Numbered from the stretch's first letter, positions 6,512 through 15,020 are shown. The stretch: DNA of 24,801 nt from an uncultured Clostridia bacterium (GCA_947627815.1 CANQXN010000007.1:1-24801), one strand, 5' to 3'. The notes: a model not told the origin generated them from the sequence alone. Numbers and translations: made by a program.

Positions 6512-7381
6512 ATGGCATCACCCATTCGCGGCCTTGGCAAAGGGCTGGATTCGATTTTTTCTGAAAACTCCGAGGAAGACAAGGGCGGTCTGACGATGCT
6601 GCGCCTACAGGACATCACACCGCGCAAGGGACAGCCCCGCAAAAAATTTGACACTGAATCGCTCTCACAGCTGGCCGATTCGATCACGGCGTACGGCATC
6701 ATCGAGCCGATCGTCGTGAGAAAAGCGGCGGGCGGCTTTTATGAAATCATCGCGGGCGAACGGCGCTGGCGCGCCGCCAAAATGGCGGGGCTAAGGGAAG
6801 TGCCGGTGGTCATTTTAGAGGCGGATGAGCAAAAAACCGCTGAACTTTCGCTCATTGAGAATATCCAGCGGGAGGATCTCGACCCCGTGGAAGAGGCGCG
6901 GGCGATGAAAACGCTGATGACCACCTATCACATGACGCAGGAACAGATGTCCCAGCGGGTAGGGAAGAGCCGGAGCGCCATTGCCAACAGCCTGCGGCTT
7001 TTGGAACTGCCCGATGAGCTGTTAAAAGCCCTTTCGGACGGCAGTCTCACGGCGGGACACGCCAGAGCGCTTTTGGGACTTGTCAGAAAAAGCGATATGA
7101 CCAAAGCGGCGGAAGAGATCATCGCGAAAGACCTTTCGGTGCGCGCCGCCGAAGAGCTTGTGCGCAGGATGAACGCGCCCAAGCCCGAAACGCCCGCCGC
7201 CGATCCCTCGCCGCTCGCCGTCGATTACACCGCCGAACTTGAAAAGGCACTGCGCAAAAAATGGAGCCGCAAGGTCAAGATTCACACGACCGGCAAGAAA
7301 AAGAAACTCGAGATCGAGTTTTCGGATAATAACGACCTCAACGCGCTCTTAACGCTCATCGGCGCGGACGATCTTTTGTGA
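6512..7381 (+). CDS. parB: Chromosome partitioning protein ParB (Spo0J)
   Basis: CTP-dependent DNA clamp that loads at parS and stimulates ParA. It has 289 residues. The N-terminal RGLGKGLDSIF at 6-16 is the ParA-interacting motif typical of chromosomal ParB and is absent from the upstream paralogue. Then come GERRWRA at 82-88 (CTPase box), ENIQREDLDPVEEA at 116-129, and a helix-turn-helix at about 142-164 for parS recognition. A basic linker follows, then a C-terminal dimerisation domain ending in LLTLIGADDLL. Start ATG 6512 has AAAGGAG upstream. It is second in the operon after parA, and three parS sites are about 1 kb upstream. Confidence 0.95.
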   Translation: MASPIRGLGKGLDSIFSENSEEDKGGLTMLRLQDITPRKGQPRKKFDTESLSQLADSITAYGIIEPIVVRKAAGGFYEIIAGERRWRAAKMAGLREVPVVILEADEQKTAELSLIENIQREDLDPVEEARAMKTLMTTYHMTQEQMSQRVGKSRSAIANSLRLLELPDELLKALSDGSLTAGHARALLGLVRKSDMTKAAEEIIAKDLSVRAAEELVRRMNAPKPETPAADPSPLAVDYTAELEKALRKKWSRKVKIHTTGKKKKLEIEFSDNNDLNALLTLIGADDLL

Positions 7382-7441
7382 GCGCTTGACACGGAAGCGA
7401 TAAGAAATCACGGATTTTATACAGAAAGAAGAAATAATCTT

Positions 7442-8725
7442 ATGTTAGACATTAAATATATCAAAGAAAAACCGGAAGAAGTCATCGCCCGCCTGAAGAT
7501 CAAGGGCAAGGACGCCGCCGAGGAAATCGAAGAGATTTTAGCGCTCGACGCCAAGCGCCGCGCCATCATCACCGAAAACGAAAGTCTGAAGGCGGCGCAG
7601 AACCGGCAGTCCAAACTCGTCCCGCAGTATAAAAAGGAAGGGAAGGATGTCGCCGCTCTCTTTGCCGAGATGAAGAAAATGGGCGAGACAGTCAAAGCCA
7701 ATGACGAAGCATTGAAAGAAGTAGAAGAAAAGCTGACGCTTTTAATGTTAGGCTTGCCCAACCTGCCAGACCCCGATCTTGCCCCGGGCGGCAAGGAAAA
7801 CAACGAACCCCTCCGCTATTTCGGGACGCCCCATGTCTTCGACTTCCCGCCGAAAAACCATGTGGAGCTTTGCACAAGCCTCGGCCTCATCGACTACGAG
7901 CGGGGCGCCAAGCTCTCTGGTTCGGGCTTCTGGATCTATCGCGGCATGGGCGCAAGGCTCGAGTGGGCGCTTTTAAACTACTTCATCGACACCCACCTCG
8001 CCGACGGCTATGAACTGATCCTGCCGCCCCACATGCTCGAATACGAATGCGGCGTCACGGCGGGGCAGTTCCCCAAATTTGCCGATGAAGTCTACAAAAT
8101 CGAAAATCCGACCGACAACCGCCAGCGCTATATGCTGCCCACCGCCGAGGCGGCGCTGGCCTCGCTCTATCGCGGCGAAATTCTCACCGAGACGGAGTTG
8201 CCCAAAAAGCTCGTGAGTTACACGCCTTGCTTCCGCCGGGAGGCCGGTTCCTACCGTTCGGATGAGCGCGGCATGGTGCGCGGGCATCAGTTCAACAAAG
8301 TGGAAATGTTCCAGTACACCCTGCCGGAGAAGAGCGACGAGGCCTTTGAGGAGCTTGTCGGCAAGGCGGAAGCCTTGGTGAAGGGCTTGGGCTTCCATTT
8401 CCGCACCGTCAAGCTCGCCGCCGAGGACTGCTCGGCCTCGATGGCGCGCACCTATGACATCGAGATTCAGATTCCTTCGATGAACGGCTACAAAGAGGTC
8501 AGCTCGGTTTCCAACGCCCGCGATTATCAGGCGCGGCGGGGCATGATCCGCGTGAAACGCGCCGACGGCCGCATCGAATATGTCCACACGCTGAACGGCT
8601 CGGGGCTTGCCACCAGCCGCATCCTGCCGGCCTTGGTGGAACAGAATCAGAACGCCGATGGCAGCGTCAATGTCCCCGATGTTTTGAAAAAATATGTCGG
8701 CGTCGATGTGATCCGCAAGCCTTGA
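7442..8725 (+). CDS. serS: Serine--tRNA ligase
   Basis: Charges tRNA-Ser with serine through seryl-adenylate. It has 427 residues, the normal bacterial length. The first 110 residues form the antiparallel coiled-coil tRNA-binding arm. The class II catalytic core shows motif 2 as CFRREAGSYRSDERG followed by GHQFNKVEMF. Motif 3 is near NGSGLATSRILPALVEQNQ. ATG 7442 follows the parB stop by 60 bases. That gap is too short for a T-box leader, which serS often carries in this phylum, and none is seen. The gene may be co-transcribed with parB. Confidence 0.96.
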   Translation: MLDIKYIKEKPEEVIARLKIKGKDAAEEIEEILALDAKRRAIITENESLKAAQNRQSKLVPQYKKEGKDVAALFAEMKKMGETVKANDEALKEVEEKLTLLMLGLPNLPDPDLAPGGKENNEPLRYFGTPHVFDFPPKNHVELCTSLGLIDYERGAKLSGSGFWIYRGMGARLEWALLNYFIDTHLADGYELILPPHMLEYECGVTAGQFPKFADEVYKIENPTDNRQRYMLPTAEAALASLYRGEILTETELPKKLVSYTPCFRREAGSYRSDERGMVRGHQFNKVEMFQYTLPEKSDEAFEELVGKAEALVKGLGFHFRTVKLAAEDCSASMARTYDIEIQIPSMNGYKEVSSVSNARDYQARRGMIRVKRADGRIEYVHTLNGSGLATSRILPALVEQNQNADGSVNVPDVLKKYVGVDVIRKP

Positions 8726-8736
8726 AGCATTTGACA

Positions 8737-8759
8737 TTCTGACGAAAAAAGCGTCAGAA
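8737..8759 (+). other. Hairpin between serS and the membrane protein gene
   Basis: TTCTGACG (8737-8744) pairs with CGTCAGAA (8752-8759) around an A-rich loop. No U-tract follows and a ribosome binding site comes directly after. It is more likely an mRNA stability or processing element than a terminator. Confidence 0.4.
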
Positions 8760-8781
8760 AAAGGAATTACAGGTGATATTT

Positions 8782-9288
8782 ATGCTATTATTCGGCAAAG
8801 CCATGCTTTCGATTGCCTCGGCGAGGCAAACCATCGTCCTGCTGGTATGGGCGCTGTTTGCGGGCATTGCCATCGCCACGGTGAGCCTTTGGTTCCGCCA
8901 GCGGGTGTTGGGCAAGGCAATCCGCACGCTCCTTGCGCAAAACGCCGTCGGCGCCGACCGCGCCATGACCGCCGGGGCGCTGGGCATTCACAGCCGCTTG
9001 CTCCTTTCCGCCATGCGCAAAGGGAGCCTCACCCGCTATATCCGCGTTCTGCCGCCCGCGCCGCAAGAAGGCGGCAGCCGCCCCGACGGTGAAGTTGCCG
9101 CAAACGCCGGTGAAGAGCGCTTTTATCTCGACGAAGAAAAAAAGATTCAGGCCGAACTGCGCTATTCCGGCAAAGGCGCCGATCTCTATATCGTGATCAT
9201 CGGCCTCATCCTGTTTTTGATTCTCGCGCTGCTCGCCGCCCGCTATCTGCCCGAACTTGCCGTAAAATATTTGGGCGACTACCTCTGA
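8782..9288 (+). CDS. Small two-helix membrane protein of unknown function
   Basis: I do not recognise a family. The protein has about 168 residues. An N-terminal hydrophobic segment lies at about residues 14-34 and a second at about 135-158. Between them is a cytoplasmic-looking stretch of about 100 residues, basic in its first half (FRQRVLGKAIRTLL) and acidic near FYLDEEKKIQAELRY. ATG 8782 is chosen because AGGTGA lies 5 bases upstream; an in-frame GTG at 8773 with AAGGA 7 bases upstream is an equally possible start. It is followed after 11 bases by the MORN protein gene, suggesting the two are co-transcribed and perhaps act together at the membrane. Confidence 0.7.
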   Translation: MLLFGKAMLSIASARQTIVLLVWALFAGIAIATVSLWFRQRVLGKAIRTLLAQNAVGADRAMTAGALGIHSRLLLSAMRKGSLTRYIRVLPPAPQEGGSRPDGEVAANAGEERFYLDEEKKIQAELRYSGKGADLYIVIIGLILFLILALLAARYLPELAVKYLGDYL

Positions 9289-9299
9289 TCGGAGAAAGT

Positions 9300-10106
9300 A
9301 TGAAAAAATCCACCTTTTTCCTCTCCTGCTTTTTGGGCGCCTTCCTGCTTTTGCTGCTCGTGGTCGTCATCGGCCTTGCCGTCGGCTACCGCTTTTCGGT
9401 TTATCACGCCGATGATGAAACCTATTACTTTTTCGGCAAAAAAGAGGAGGGCAAGGTCTACTATGCGCAGAGGCAGGCCGACTATGTTCCGGGCGAACTG
9501 CGCTTTTCGGACGGCGATGTCTATAAGGGCGAGATCGAAGACTATCTGCCAAACGGCGAGGGCGTCTACACGAGAGAAAGCGGGGAGAAAGTGACAGGCC
9601 GTTTTGACGACGGACGGCCCGACGGCCTCTGCACGGTTGAATTTGTCGACGGCTCGCACATGGAAACGACTTTTTCAAAAGGCGTGCCGCAAGGGGAGGC
9701 GAGCGTCACCATCGTCTATGACGACGGCAGCGCCGATACTCTGAACGGCAAAATCTTTTCCGCCTTTTTTGCCGAATCCGTGGCATATTTTTACAGAAAC
9801 GGCACAAACTATGAAGGCGGTTACAGCAACAATCCGGTCGAAGTCTGGGGAACGCTGACCTTTTCGGACAACAGCCGCTACGAAGGCGGCTTTTTGCTCG
9901 GCGAGCCTTCCGGGTATGGGACGTACACCTTTTCGGACGGCTCGGTATATCGCGGCAACTTCGCCGAGGGGCTGCCACAGGGACAAGGCACTTATACCTA
10001 CAGCGAAAACGGCATTGTCCGGGAAGTCACGGGCGAATTTTACCGTGGTGTGCTGATTTCTTCCGGGTCTTCCGGCGAAGAGGAAGCGGGAGGGACCACC
10101 CCCTGA
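9300..10106 (+). CDS. Membrane-anchored MORN-repeat protein
   Basis: 268 residues. The N-terminus is a transmembrane anchor or signal segment (about residues 5-25, rich in Leu and Val). At least four MORN-type repeats follow. Clear units begin YKGEIEDYLPNGEGVY, YEGGYSNNPVEVWGTLTF, YEGGFLLGEPSGYGTYTF and YRGNFAEGLPQGQGTYTY; weaker units lie between. MORN repeats form extended beta-hairpin sheets used as scaffolds, often at membranes, so an extracytoplasmic scaffold role is an inference. The tail (GSSGEEEAGG) is low-complexity. ATG 9300 has a GGAGAAAGT site upstream. The gene follows the small membrane protein by 11 bases and is probably in the same operon. Confidence 0.82.
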   Translation: MKKSTFFLSCFLGAFLLLLLVVVIGLAVGYRFSVYHADDETYYFFGKKEEGKVYYAQRQADYVPGELRFSDGDVYKGEIEDYLPNGEGVYTRESGEKVTGRFDDGRPDGLCTVEFVDGSHMETTFSKGVPQGEASVTIVYDDGSADTLNGKIFSAFFAESVAYFYRNGTNYEGGYSNNPVEVWGTLTFSDNSRYEGGFLLGEPSGYGTYTFSDGSVYRGNFAEGLPQGQGTYTYSENGIVREVTGEFYRGVLISSGSSGEEEAGGTTP

Positions 10107-10127
10107 CCGGCTTGCCCCACGCCTTCA

Positions 10128-10167
10128 CCCGTTCGTTGCAAATCTTCACCGCGAAGCGGGGGTTTTT
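10128..10167 (+). terminator. Possible weak terminator after the MORN gene
   Basis: CCCGTTCG (10128-10135) can pair with CGAA and CGGG (10152-10160, one bulged G) around a 16-base loop, followed by GGTTTTT. The imperfect stem makes this uncertain. Confidence 0.35.
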
Positions 10168-10251
10168 GCCATTTTTGAATCAAGAAGAACGACAGGGCGT
10201 TTGGCGCCGTCCGGCGAGGAAAAGCGGCGAGACGGACAGACAAACAAAATT

Positions 10252-13200
10252 ATGAATGACGCGGCAAGCCTGCCTTGCCGCGTTCTCTTCATCAGCGGGG
10301 AAGAGGCGGCCGCTCCCTCCGGTCGGATGCTCGCGCTGGCGCGGGCTTTGACAAGGCGGGGGATCCGGGTGATCCTCGCGACCCCGTCCGAACGAGAAAG
10401 CTGGCCGCTCGAGGCCAAAGGCAGGGAAGAACCACGGCGCGATCTGCGCTTTCCGGCGCTTTCTCCCGGCGGGGAAGGGAGAGACGGGAAAAACGGCGGG
10501 CGCAAAGAGGATACGCAAAAGCCGGAAGAAAAGCCGGTCGCGATCCCCGGCGTCTTTGTCCCCACCCATTCCCAAGCTCCTTGGGCGCGCGCCGAAACGC
10601 TGCGCACCTTAAAGGCGCTGATCAAGCAAGAAGACATCGGGGTTCTGCACAGCTTCGGCGCGTATGCCGCCGAGCTTGCCGCCGCGCTCAGGCAGAGCGG
10701 CAACAAGCGCCAAGACGCCGAGGGGCGCTGGTTTCGCCCGCCGCTTGTGCATGTCGCGCAAGGGGACGACGCATTGCTCGCCGAACTTGCAAGTCATGAA
10801 ACGCGTGTTGCGGACAAAGCCGCCGACAGAGGGGCGGGGCAAGACGCGGACAAAGCTGCGGCGAGGCAGGCGATTTTCTCCCCCAATCTGCGGCCCGACG
10901 CCTTTTTTGCCACCGGCGGCAGAGAGCGCAACGAGCTGATCGACCGCTGGCGCCAACCGGCGCAAAGCGTTTTTTTGAGCCTCGAGGGCATCGACACCTT
11001 GCAATACGCGCCGAAACAAGATGTTTTGAAAGAAACTATTGAAAAAGCAGACGAAATAGTCGGGAAAGAACTTATTCAACAAGCCGGAGAAGAAAACAGG
11101 GAAGAAGCCCGAAAGAACGCCCCGGAAGACCCCCGGGGGAAATCCCCGGAAAAAATTCCGGAAGAAAAAGAAACCCTTTTGTCAACTGCTAACTGTCTCA
11201 CAGTTGACATGACACAAAAGGGTAATTTGTCCGCCGAAGCTTTGCCGGTGTTGTCCCGGCGGGAGAAGACCGGCGCGCGCATTCTCTGCGCCGCCTGCCT
11301 GAGTGAGGAGGAGGCTTACACGCCTTTCTTGCTCCTCGACCTCATCGGTTCTCTCAAGGAAAGCGACGGCGCTTCTCTGACACTGTTGGGGGACGGGCCT
11401 TTGTTTGAAAAGGCGGCCGCCAAAGTCAAGGCCGTCAACGAGCAATACGGCTGCGCGGCGGTGCTTTTGCCCGAAGGGGAGCTGGCAACGCTGGCAGCGC
11501 GGCATGACATTTTTGTGGGGAGCGGCAGGGCGGCGCTTTCGGCGCTGGCGGCGGGGTTACCCGTGATTCTCTCCGACAACCGGGGCATGGTGGACTTTTT
11601 CTCTATGACGGCGCAAAAGAAAGCCGCCCAAGCGCCTTGTGCCGCCGATACCGCAAACGGGCGGGTCTTTACCCCGCGCTTTCTCGCCCTGTCGGAGCAG
11701 GGCTTTCGCCCCGTCGGCGCGCCGCTTGCCACAAGAGGGCGCATGAAAGAGGCGCTTTGCGCGCTTTTTACCTTAGACCCCGCGACACGCGCCGCCTTTG
11801 GCAGGGAAGGCCGCGCTTTTGTCGAATCTCACCACTCGTTAGAAAGAGAAGCCGCCGACTGCGCCGCGCTCTATCGGCGTTTGCTGTCCGCCCGCGCTTG
11901 CAAGTATCCGAAAACCCTGATCGTGGCGCCTGACTGCCGCCGCCCCGGCGCGCTTTCGGCGCTCGAGGGGGTGGTACGCGCTTGGTCAGTGACACCTGCA
12001 GATGCCTCTAACGAAGCATCTGCGAATGGATCTGCAGATGCATCGGCAGACACGCGTACCGCATCCGCAAACGCGCCAAGCGAGGCGGAGGAAGCGTTCC
12101 TGCCGGGCGGCGACCTTGCCATCTGGGGCGACCCTGCGCTTGCGCCCTTTTTCCCGGGCGTGCGGGTCATTGCCCGCGGCTTTGCCTTCTCACATCTGCC
12201 GCTTTTTCTGTCGCTGCGCCATGTGGTGGCACTGCAGGACACAGGCGGTGCGCCCCGCGACGGCAAAATTCTGCGTTTTGCGGCTAAGTTAAAAAAGCCC
12301 ATCGCCTATTGGCTTTCCGCCGGAGAAGGGGCGCGCATTGACACGCATTCGCTGCCGGGAAAGCAAAAGACTTTGGTGGTTTCCTCCCTGACGCCACCCA
12401 AAGTTGAGCCATGGGAAGCGGCCGGACAGGCGAACAAAGAAAAAATTTTACTGCGGGTTTCGCCGCCGCCCGCCCTCGTTCTGCCCCCGTGGGAAAAAGC
12501 GCTCGGCTTGCGCCGGGAAGAGGAAAAACGCCCGTTTTGCCTGTTTTTGCTCGATCTGTCACCTTGGGGATCGGTGGCGGTGACGGTGCCGCCTGCCGAA
12601 GGGGCAAACCCGGCCGAAAAAGCAAGAAAAAAAGCATCATTTTATCTCGGTGCCTCTTTTAAAGAAGCGCCTGACGCCTCTCTCGCCGAGGAAAGCGGCC
12701 TTGTCCCCTATACGGCGCCTGTCTTTCAGCCGGATTGGCGGGAAAAGAGCCGGAGCGAACAGATAGAAGAGGGCGCGGACGGCGGCAAAAGCCGTCGGAA
12801 AGGCGCGGGCAAAGGCGCGGGCGGCAAAGAAGCGCCTGTCATGCACACCGCCTTTCCCCTGCGCGCCTTCTTTGAAAACAACCGCAAGGGCAGGGAAGAT
12901 GGAATCGCCTTTTTTGCCAAACTCGCGCTTTTTGCCTCGGAATTGGGCTTTCGCCCGCTCTTTCTGTTGCCAAACGGCGCAAAATCCGACGAAAAGTTGA
13001 AAGAACTTCTCCTTGCCGTCGTCGCGCGCTGTGAAAAAGCGGCTCCTGTGATTCGCGTCGCGGCGCCGGGGGAAGAGGCGGCGCTGGCCAAAGAAGCCGC
13101 CTTTGCCGTCACGACCTATGAGGACGGCCTCTGGCATTCCGCCGCCGCAGGCTTGCCGCTTTTGTATCTCTCCGCTTCGCCAAACGCCCGCGCCGCCGCC

Positions 13201-13677
13201 TGTGCGCTGCCCTCCGCCGCGCTCCTTTCGCCCTTCTGCCACACAAGCGCCGCCATCGGGGCAAGGGAAAGAAAAAAAGCGGGGCGGCGACCGGCGCGGC
13301 CAATCCCGCCCAAAAAGCCGCAATGGGACAGCGCGCAGGGGCTTTCCGACGCCAAAGAAGCCATTTTCGCCCTGCTTTCTTTGGGGCAGGAAAACAAAAC
13401 CGTGTGTCTTGAAAGAATGCGGGCGCAAAAAGAGGCGATTGTCTCGGCGGCCAAAGCCGTCCGGGCGGATCTTGCCTTTTTTGACCGTCAGCGCGCGCTT
13501 GCCAAGCGGCGCCGCGCGCGGAAAAAGAAGAAAAAAGGGAGCCTTCGGGAACCTGTCTCGGGAAGCATCTCGGGAAGCGTTCCGGGAAGCGTTCCGGGAA
13601 GCGTCCCGGGCGCCATGCCGGGATGCATTCCAGGCGCCATACCGCCGCCCCGCAAGGCGCAGGAAGGCACGCCGTAA
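10252..13677 (+). CDS. Large GT4-like glycosyltransferase with degenerate CsaB-like C-terminal half
   Basis: About 1141 residues. The first ~560 look like a family 4 glycosyltransferase: CRVLFISGEE and a GRMLALARALTRRGIRV helix at the start, a LEGIDTLQYAP linker, and a second Rossmann domain with LTLLGDGPLFEKA and then SALAAGLPVILSDNRGMVDFF. An insert of about 60 charged residues splits the two lobes. The second half has VVALQDTGG..ILRFAAKLKKPIAYW and, near the end, LWHSAAAGLPLLYLSASPN. These recall polysaccharide pyruvyl transferases (CsaB), but the expected GGGSLLQD and RLHA motifs are not intact. The C-terminus is Lys/Arg-rich, then GSVP repeats. Start: ATG 10252 puts the first strand near the N-terminus but lacks a good ribosome site; TTG 10201 is an alternative. 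The donor and acceptor are unknown. Confidence 0.6.
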   Translation: MNDAASLPCRVLFISGEEAAAPSGRMLALARALTRRGIRVILATPSERESWPLEAKGREEPRRDLRFPALSPGGEGRDGKNGGRKEDTQKPEEKPVAIPGVFVPTHSQAPWARAETLRTLKALIKQEDIGVLHSFGAYAAELAAALRQSGNKRQDAEGRWFRPPLVHVAQGDDALLAELASHETRVADKAADRGAGQDADKAAARQAIFSPNLRPDAFFATGGRERNELIDRWRQPAQSVFLSLEGIDTLQYAPKQDVLKETIEKADEIVGKELIQQAGEENREEARKNAPEDPRGKSPEKIPEEKETLLSTANCLTVDMTQKGNLSAEALPVLSRREKTGARILCAACLSEEEAYTPFLLLDLIGSLKESDGASLTLLGDGPLFEKAAAKVKAVNEQYGCAAVLLPEGELATLAARHDIFVGSGRAALSALAAGLPVILSDNRGMVDFFSMTAQKKAAQAPCAADTANGRVFTPRFLALSEQGFRPVGAPLATRGRMKEALCALFTLDPATRAAFGREGRAFVESHHSLEREAADCAALYRRLLSARACKYPKTLIVAPDCRRPGALSALEGVVRAWSVTPADASNEASANGSADASADTRTASANAPSEAEEAFLPGGDLAIWGDPALAPFFPGVRVIARGFAFSHLPLFLSLRHVVALQDTGGAPRDGKILRFAAKLKKPIAYWLSAGEGARIDTHSLPGKQKTLVVSSLTPPKVEPWEAAGQANKEKILLRVSPPPALVLPPWEKALGLRREEEKRPFCLFLLDLSPWGSVAVTVPPAEGANPAEKARKKASFYLGASFKEAPDASLAEESGLVPYTAPVFQPDWREKSRSEQIEEGADGGKSRRKGAGKGAGGKEAPVMHTAFPLRAFFENNRKGREDGIAFFAKLALFASELGFRPLFLLPNGAKSDEKLKELLLAVVARCEKAAPVIRVAAPGEEAALAKEAAFAVTTYEDGLWHSAAAGLPLLYLSASPNARAAACALPSAALLSPFCHTSAAIGARERKKAGRRPARPIPPKKPQWDSAQGLSDAKEAIFALLSLGQENKTVCLERMRAQKEAIVSAAKAVRADLAFFDRQRALAKRRRARKKKKKGSLREPVSGSISGSVPGSVPGSVPGAMPGCIPGAIPPPRKAQEGTP
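11173..11223 (+). repeat. Inverted repeat inside the glycosyltransferase-like gene
   Basis: ACCCTTTTG (11173-11181) pairs with CAAAAGGGT (11215-11223), and TCAACTG (11182-11188) with CAGTTGA (11201-11207). A 7-base bulge lies on one side. It encodes part of the charged insert between the two glycosyltransferase lobes, where protein sequence constraint is low. Confidence 0.6.
11998..12042 (+). repeat. GCAGATGC inverted repeats in a linker region
   Basis: GCAGATGC (11998-12005) and GCATCTGC (12016-12023) are perfect inverted copies. The palindrome ATCTGCAGAT follows at 12030-12039. They encode an Ala/Ser/Asp-rich linker between the two halves of the glycosyltransferase-like protein. Confidence 0.5.
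13560..13607 (+). repeat. 12-bp tandem repeats encoding GSVP
   Basis: GGGAAGC starts at 13560, 13572, 13584 and 13596, a strict 12-bp period with decayed copies to about 13640. In frame it gives repeated Gly-Ser-(Ile/Val)-(Ser/Pro) at the very C-terminus of the large protein. Confidence 0.75.
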
Positions 13678-13822
13678 ACCCGGCGAGAATCCCCGCTGTA
13701 TCATGTCAACTGTGATATCTGTCAATTGTGACAAAAGTGTCATATAACAGGCGGGAAGAGGAAAAAGGAACGCGGAAGAAAGCGAAAAAAAGGAAAAAGC
13801 GAAAGAAAGGAAGGGCAAAACG

Positions 13823-14599
13823 GTGGTTGTAAAAGAAAAAAGCCCCTCGAAGCGGGCGGCGGTCTTTTATGCCTCGGCGGAGGACGGTTCCGACGCGGTG
13901 ATATGGGAAAAAGCGCGGCGGCTGCTGTCGCCCGCGCGCGTCGGGCTGGCGGAACGGATGGCGCCAAAGCAAGCGCGGCTCTCTCTCTGCGCCACTTTGC
14001 TTTTGCAAAAAGCCCTGACGGTATCGGGGCTATTGGGAGAAAGCGAACCGCTCCCGCCCTTAGCGCAAAGGGCAGGCGGCAAGCCGTATTTGCCCGATCT
14101 GGCGGTTGAATTTTCGCTTTCCCATGCCGGCGGCAGGGTGTTGTGCGCGCTTTCGGATTGCCCGGTCGGCTGTGACCTTGAGCGGTTCCGGACGCCGCGT
14201 GCCGCCTTGGCGGGGCGCTGGTTTGCCCCCGAGGAGCAGGAATGGCTTGCGCGCGCCCGGTCGGCGCAAGAAGCGTGCGAGCGCTTTTTCCTGCTTTGGA
14301 CATGGAAGGAGAGCTACGGCAAAATGACCGGCGAGGGGATTTTTTCAACCGCGCGGCATGTTTCATTCAAGTTTCCGCCCGCCTTCGCCCCGCTTCCCCT
14401 GCCGATCGCCCCTTTCGGGCAGGAGCTTTTGCCCGGGCCATTCATGCCGGGGCATGAGTGGCCAATCGCCCTATGCAGAGACGGGCGCATTATACCCAAC
14501 ATCCGGCTCTCCTCTTTCTCGCCCGAAGAAAACTACTGCCTTTCTCTCTGCTTTCCCGCCCCGCCGGACACGCTGAATTTTTATAAAATTATTATTTAA
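13823..14599 (+). CDS. Sfp-type 4'-phosphopantetheinyl transferase
   Basis: Transfers the phosphopantetheine arm of CoA to a serine of carrier proteins (ACP or PCP). It has 258 residues, in the range of the long pseudo-dimeric Sfp type. Motifs: GKPYL at 86-90; FSLSHA at 97-102; VGCDLE at 115-120, with Mg-binding Asp118 and Glu120; FAPEEQEWL at 134-142; and WTWKESYGK at 159-167, with Glu163 as third metal ligand and Lys167. The GTG start at 13823 has AGGAAGGG 7 bases upstream. It lies 145 bases after the glycosyltransferase-like gene. No polyketide or peptide synthetase is seen here, so the target could be the general acyl carrier protein (an AcpS role) or a cluster elsewhere. Confidence 0.88.
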   Translation: MVVKEKSPSKRAAVFYASAEDGSDAVIWEKARRLLSPARVGLAERMAPKQARLSLCATLLLQKALTVSGLLGESEPLPPLAQRAGGKPYLPDLAVEFSLSHAGGRVLCALSDCPVGCDLERFRTPRAALAGRWFAPEEQEWLARARSAQEACERFFLLWTWKESYGKMTGEGIFSTARHVSFKFPPAFAPLPLPIAPFGQELLPGPFMPGHEWPIALCRDGRIIPNIRLSSFSPEENYCLSLCFPAPPDTLNFYKIII

Positions 14600-14628
14600 A
14601 AAACTTCCCTTTTTGGAAAAAAGGGAAG
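14598..14628 (-). terminator. Terminator for the YgjV-like gene
   Basis: Read on the minus strand, an 11-bp stem (arms 14628-14618 and 14614-14604) with a 3-base loop is followed by TTTTTT (14603-14598). It abuts the end of the convergent PPTase gene. Confidence 0.75.
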
Positions 14629-14689
14629 CGGAAAAACTTTATCCGGACAAAAAATTATTTGCTACCCCTTTTTAAAGTTCTTGCAAATT

Positions 14690-15020
14690 TAAAGTTTTAC
14701 CGGTTAAAGTTCTTTTGCTTCCCTTTCTTTCAAGAAAAGAACAGAAAACTATTTTTGCTCCTTTTCGTTTTCCCCTTCTTGAAGTTCTTTTGCCTTCTTT
14801 TCTTTCAAGAAAAGGAGGTCTTTCAAGAAAAGAACAGAAATAAATTTATTATTTTTGCTCCTTTTCGTTTTCCCCTTCTTGAAGTTCTTTTGCCTCCTTT
14901 TCTTTCAAGAAAAGGAGGTCTTTCAAGAAAAGAACAGAAATAAATTTATTATTTTTGCTCCTTTTCGTTTTCCCCTTCTTGAAGTTCTTTTGCCCCCTTT
15001 TCTTTCAAGAAAAGGGGGTT
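14690..15020. repeat. 100-bp tandem repeat array with a conserved hairpin
   Basis: Copy A (14751-14850) and copy B (14851-14950) differ at one base. Copy C (14951-15020) is a partial copy. A diverged partial unit lies at about 14690-14750. Each unit has a 12-bp stem closed by TTCA (14893-14904 with 14907-14918 in copy B). Between copies B and C the T14895-A14916 pair becomes C14995-G15016, a compensatory change. The copy A difference turns one C-G into a U-G wobble. Together with flanking AT-rich sequence this fills most of 14600-14948, where no convincing gene is seen. The array overlaps the 3' end of the YgjV-like gene. Confidence 0.9.

Noticed and set aside
12637..13818. Long minus-strand open frame of about 393 codons opposite the large glycosyltransferase-like gene
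   Set aside because: Arg/Gly/Phe-rich composition without motifs, typical of an antisense shadow in GC-rich coding DNA; the plus-strand frame has recognisable domains.
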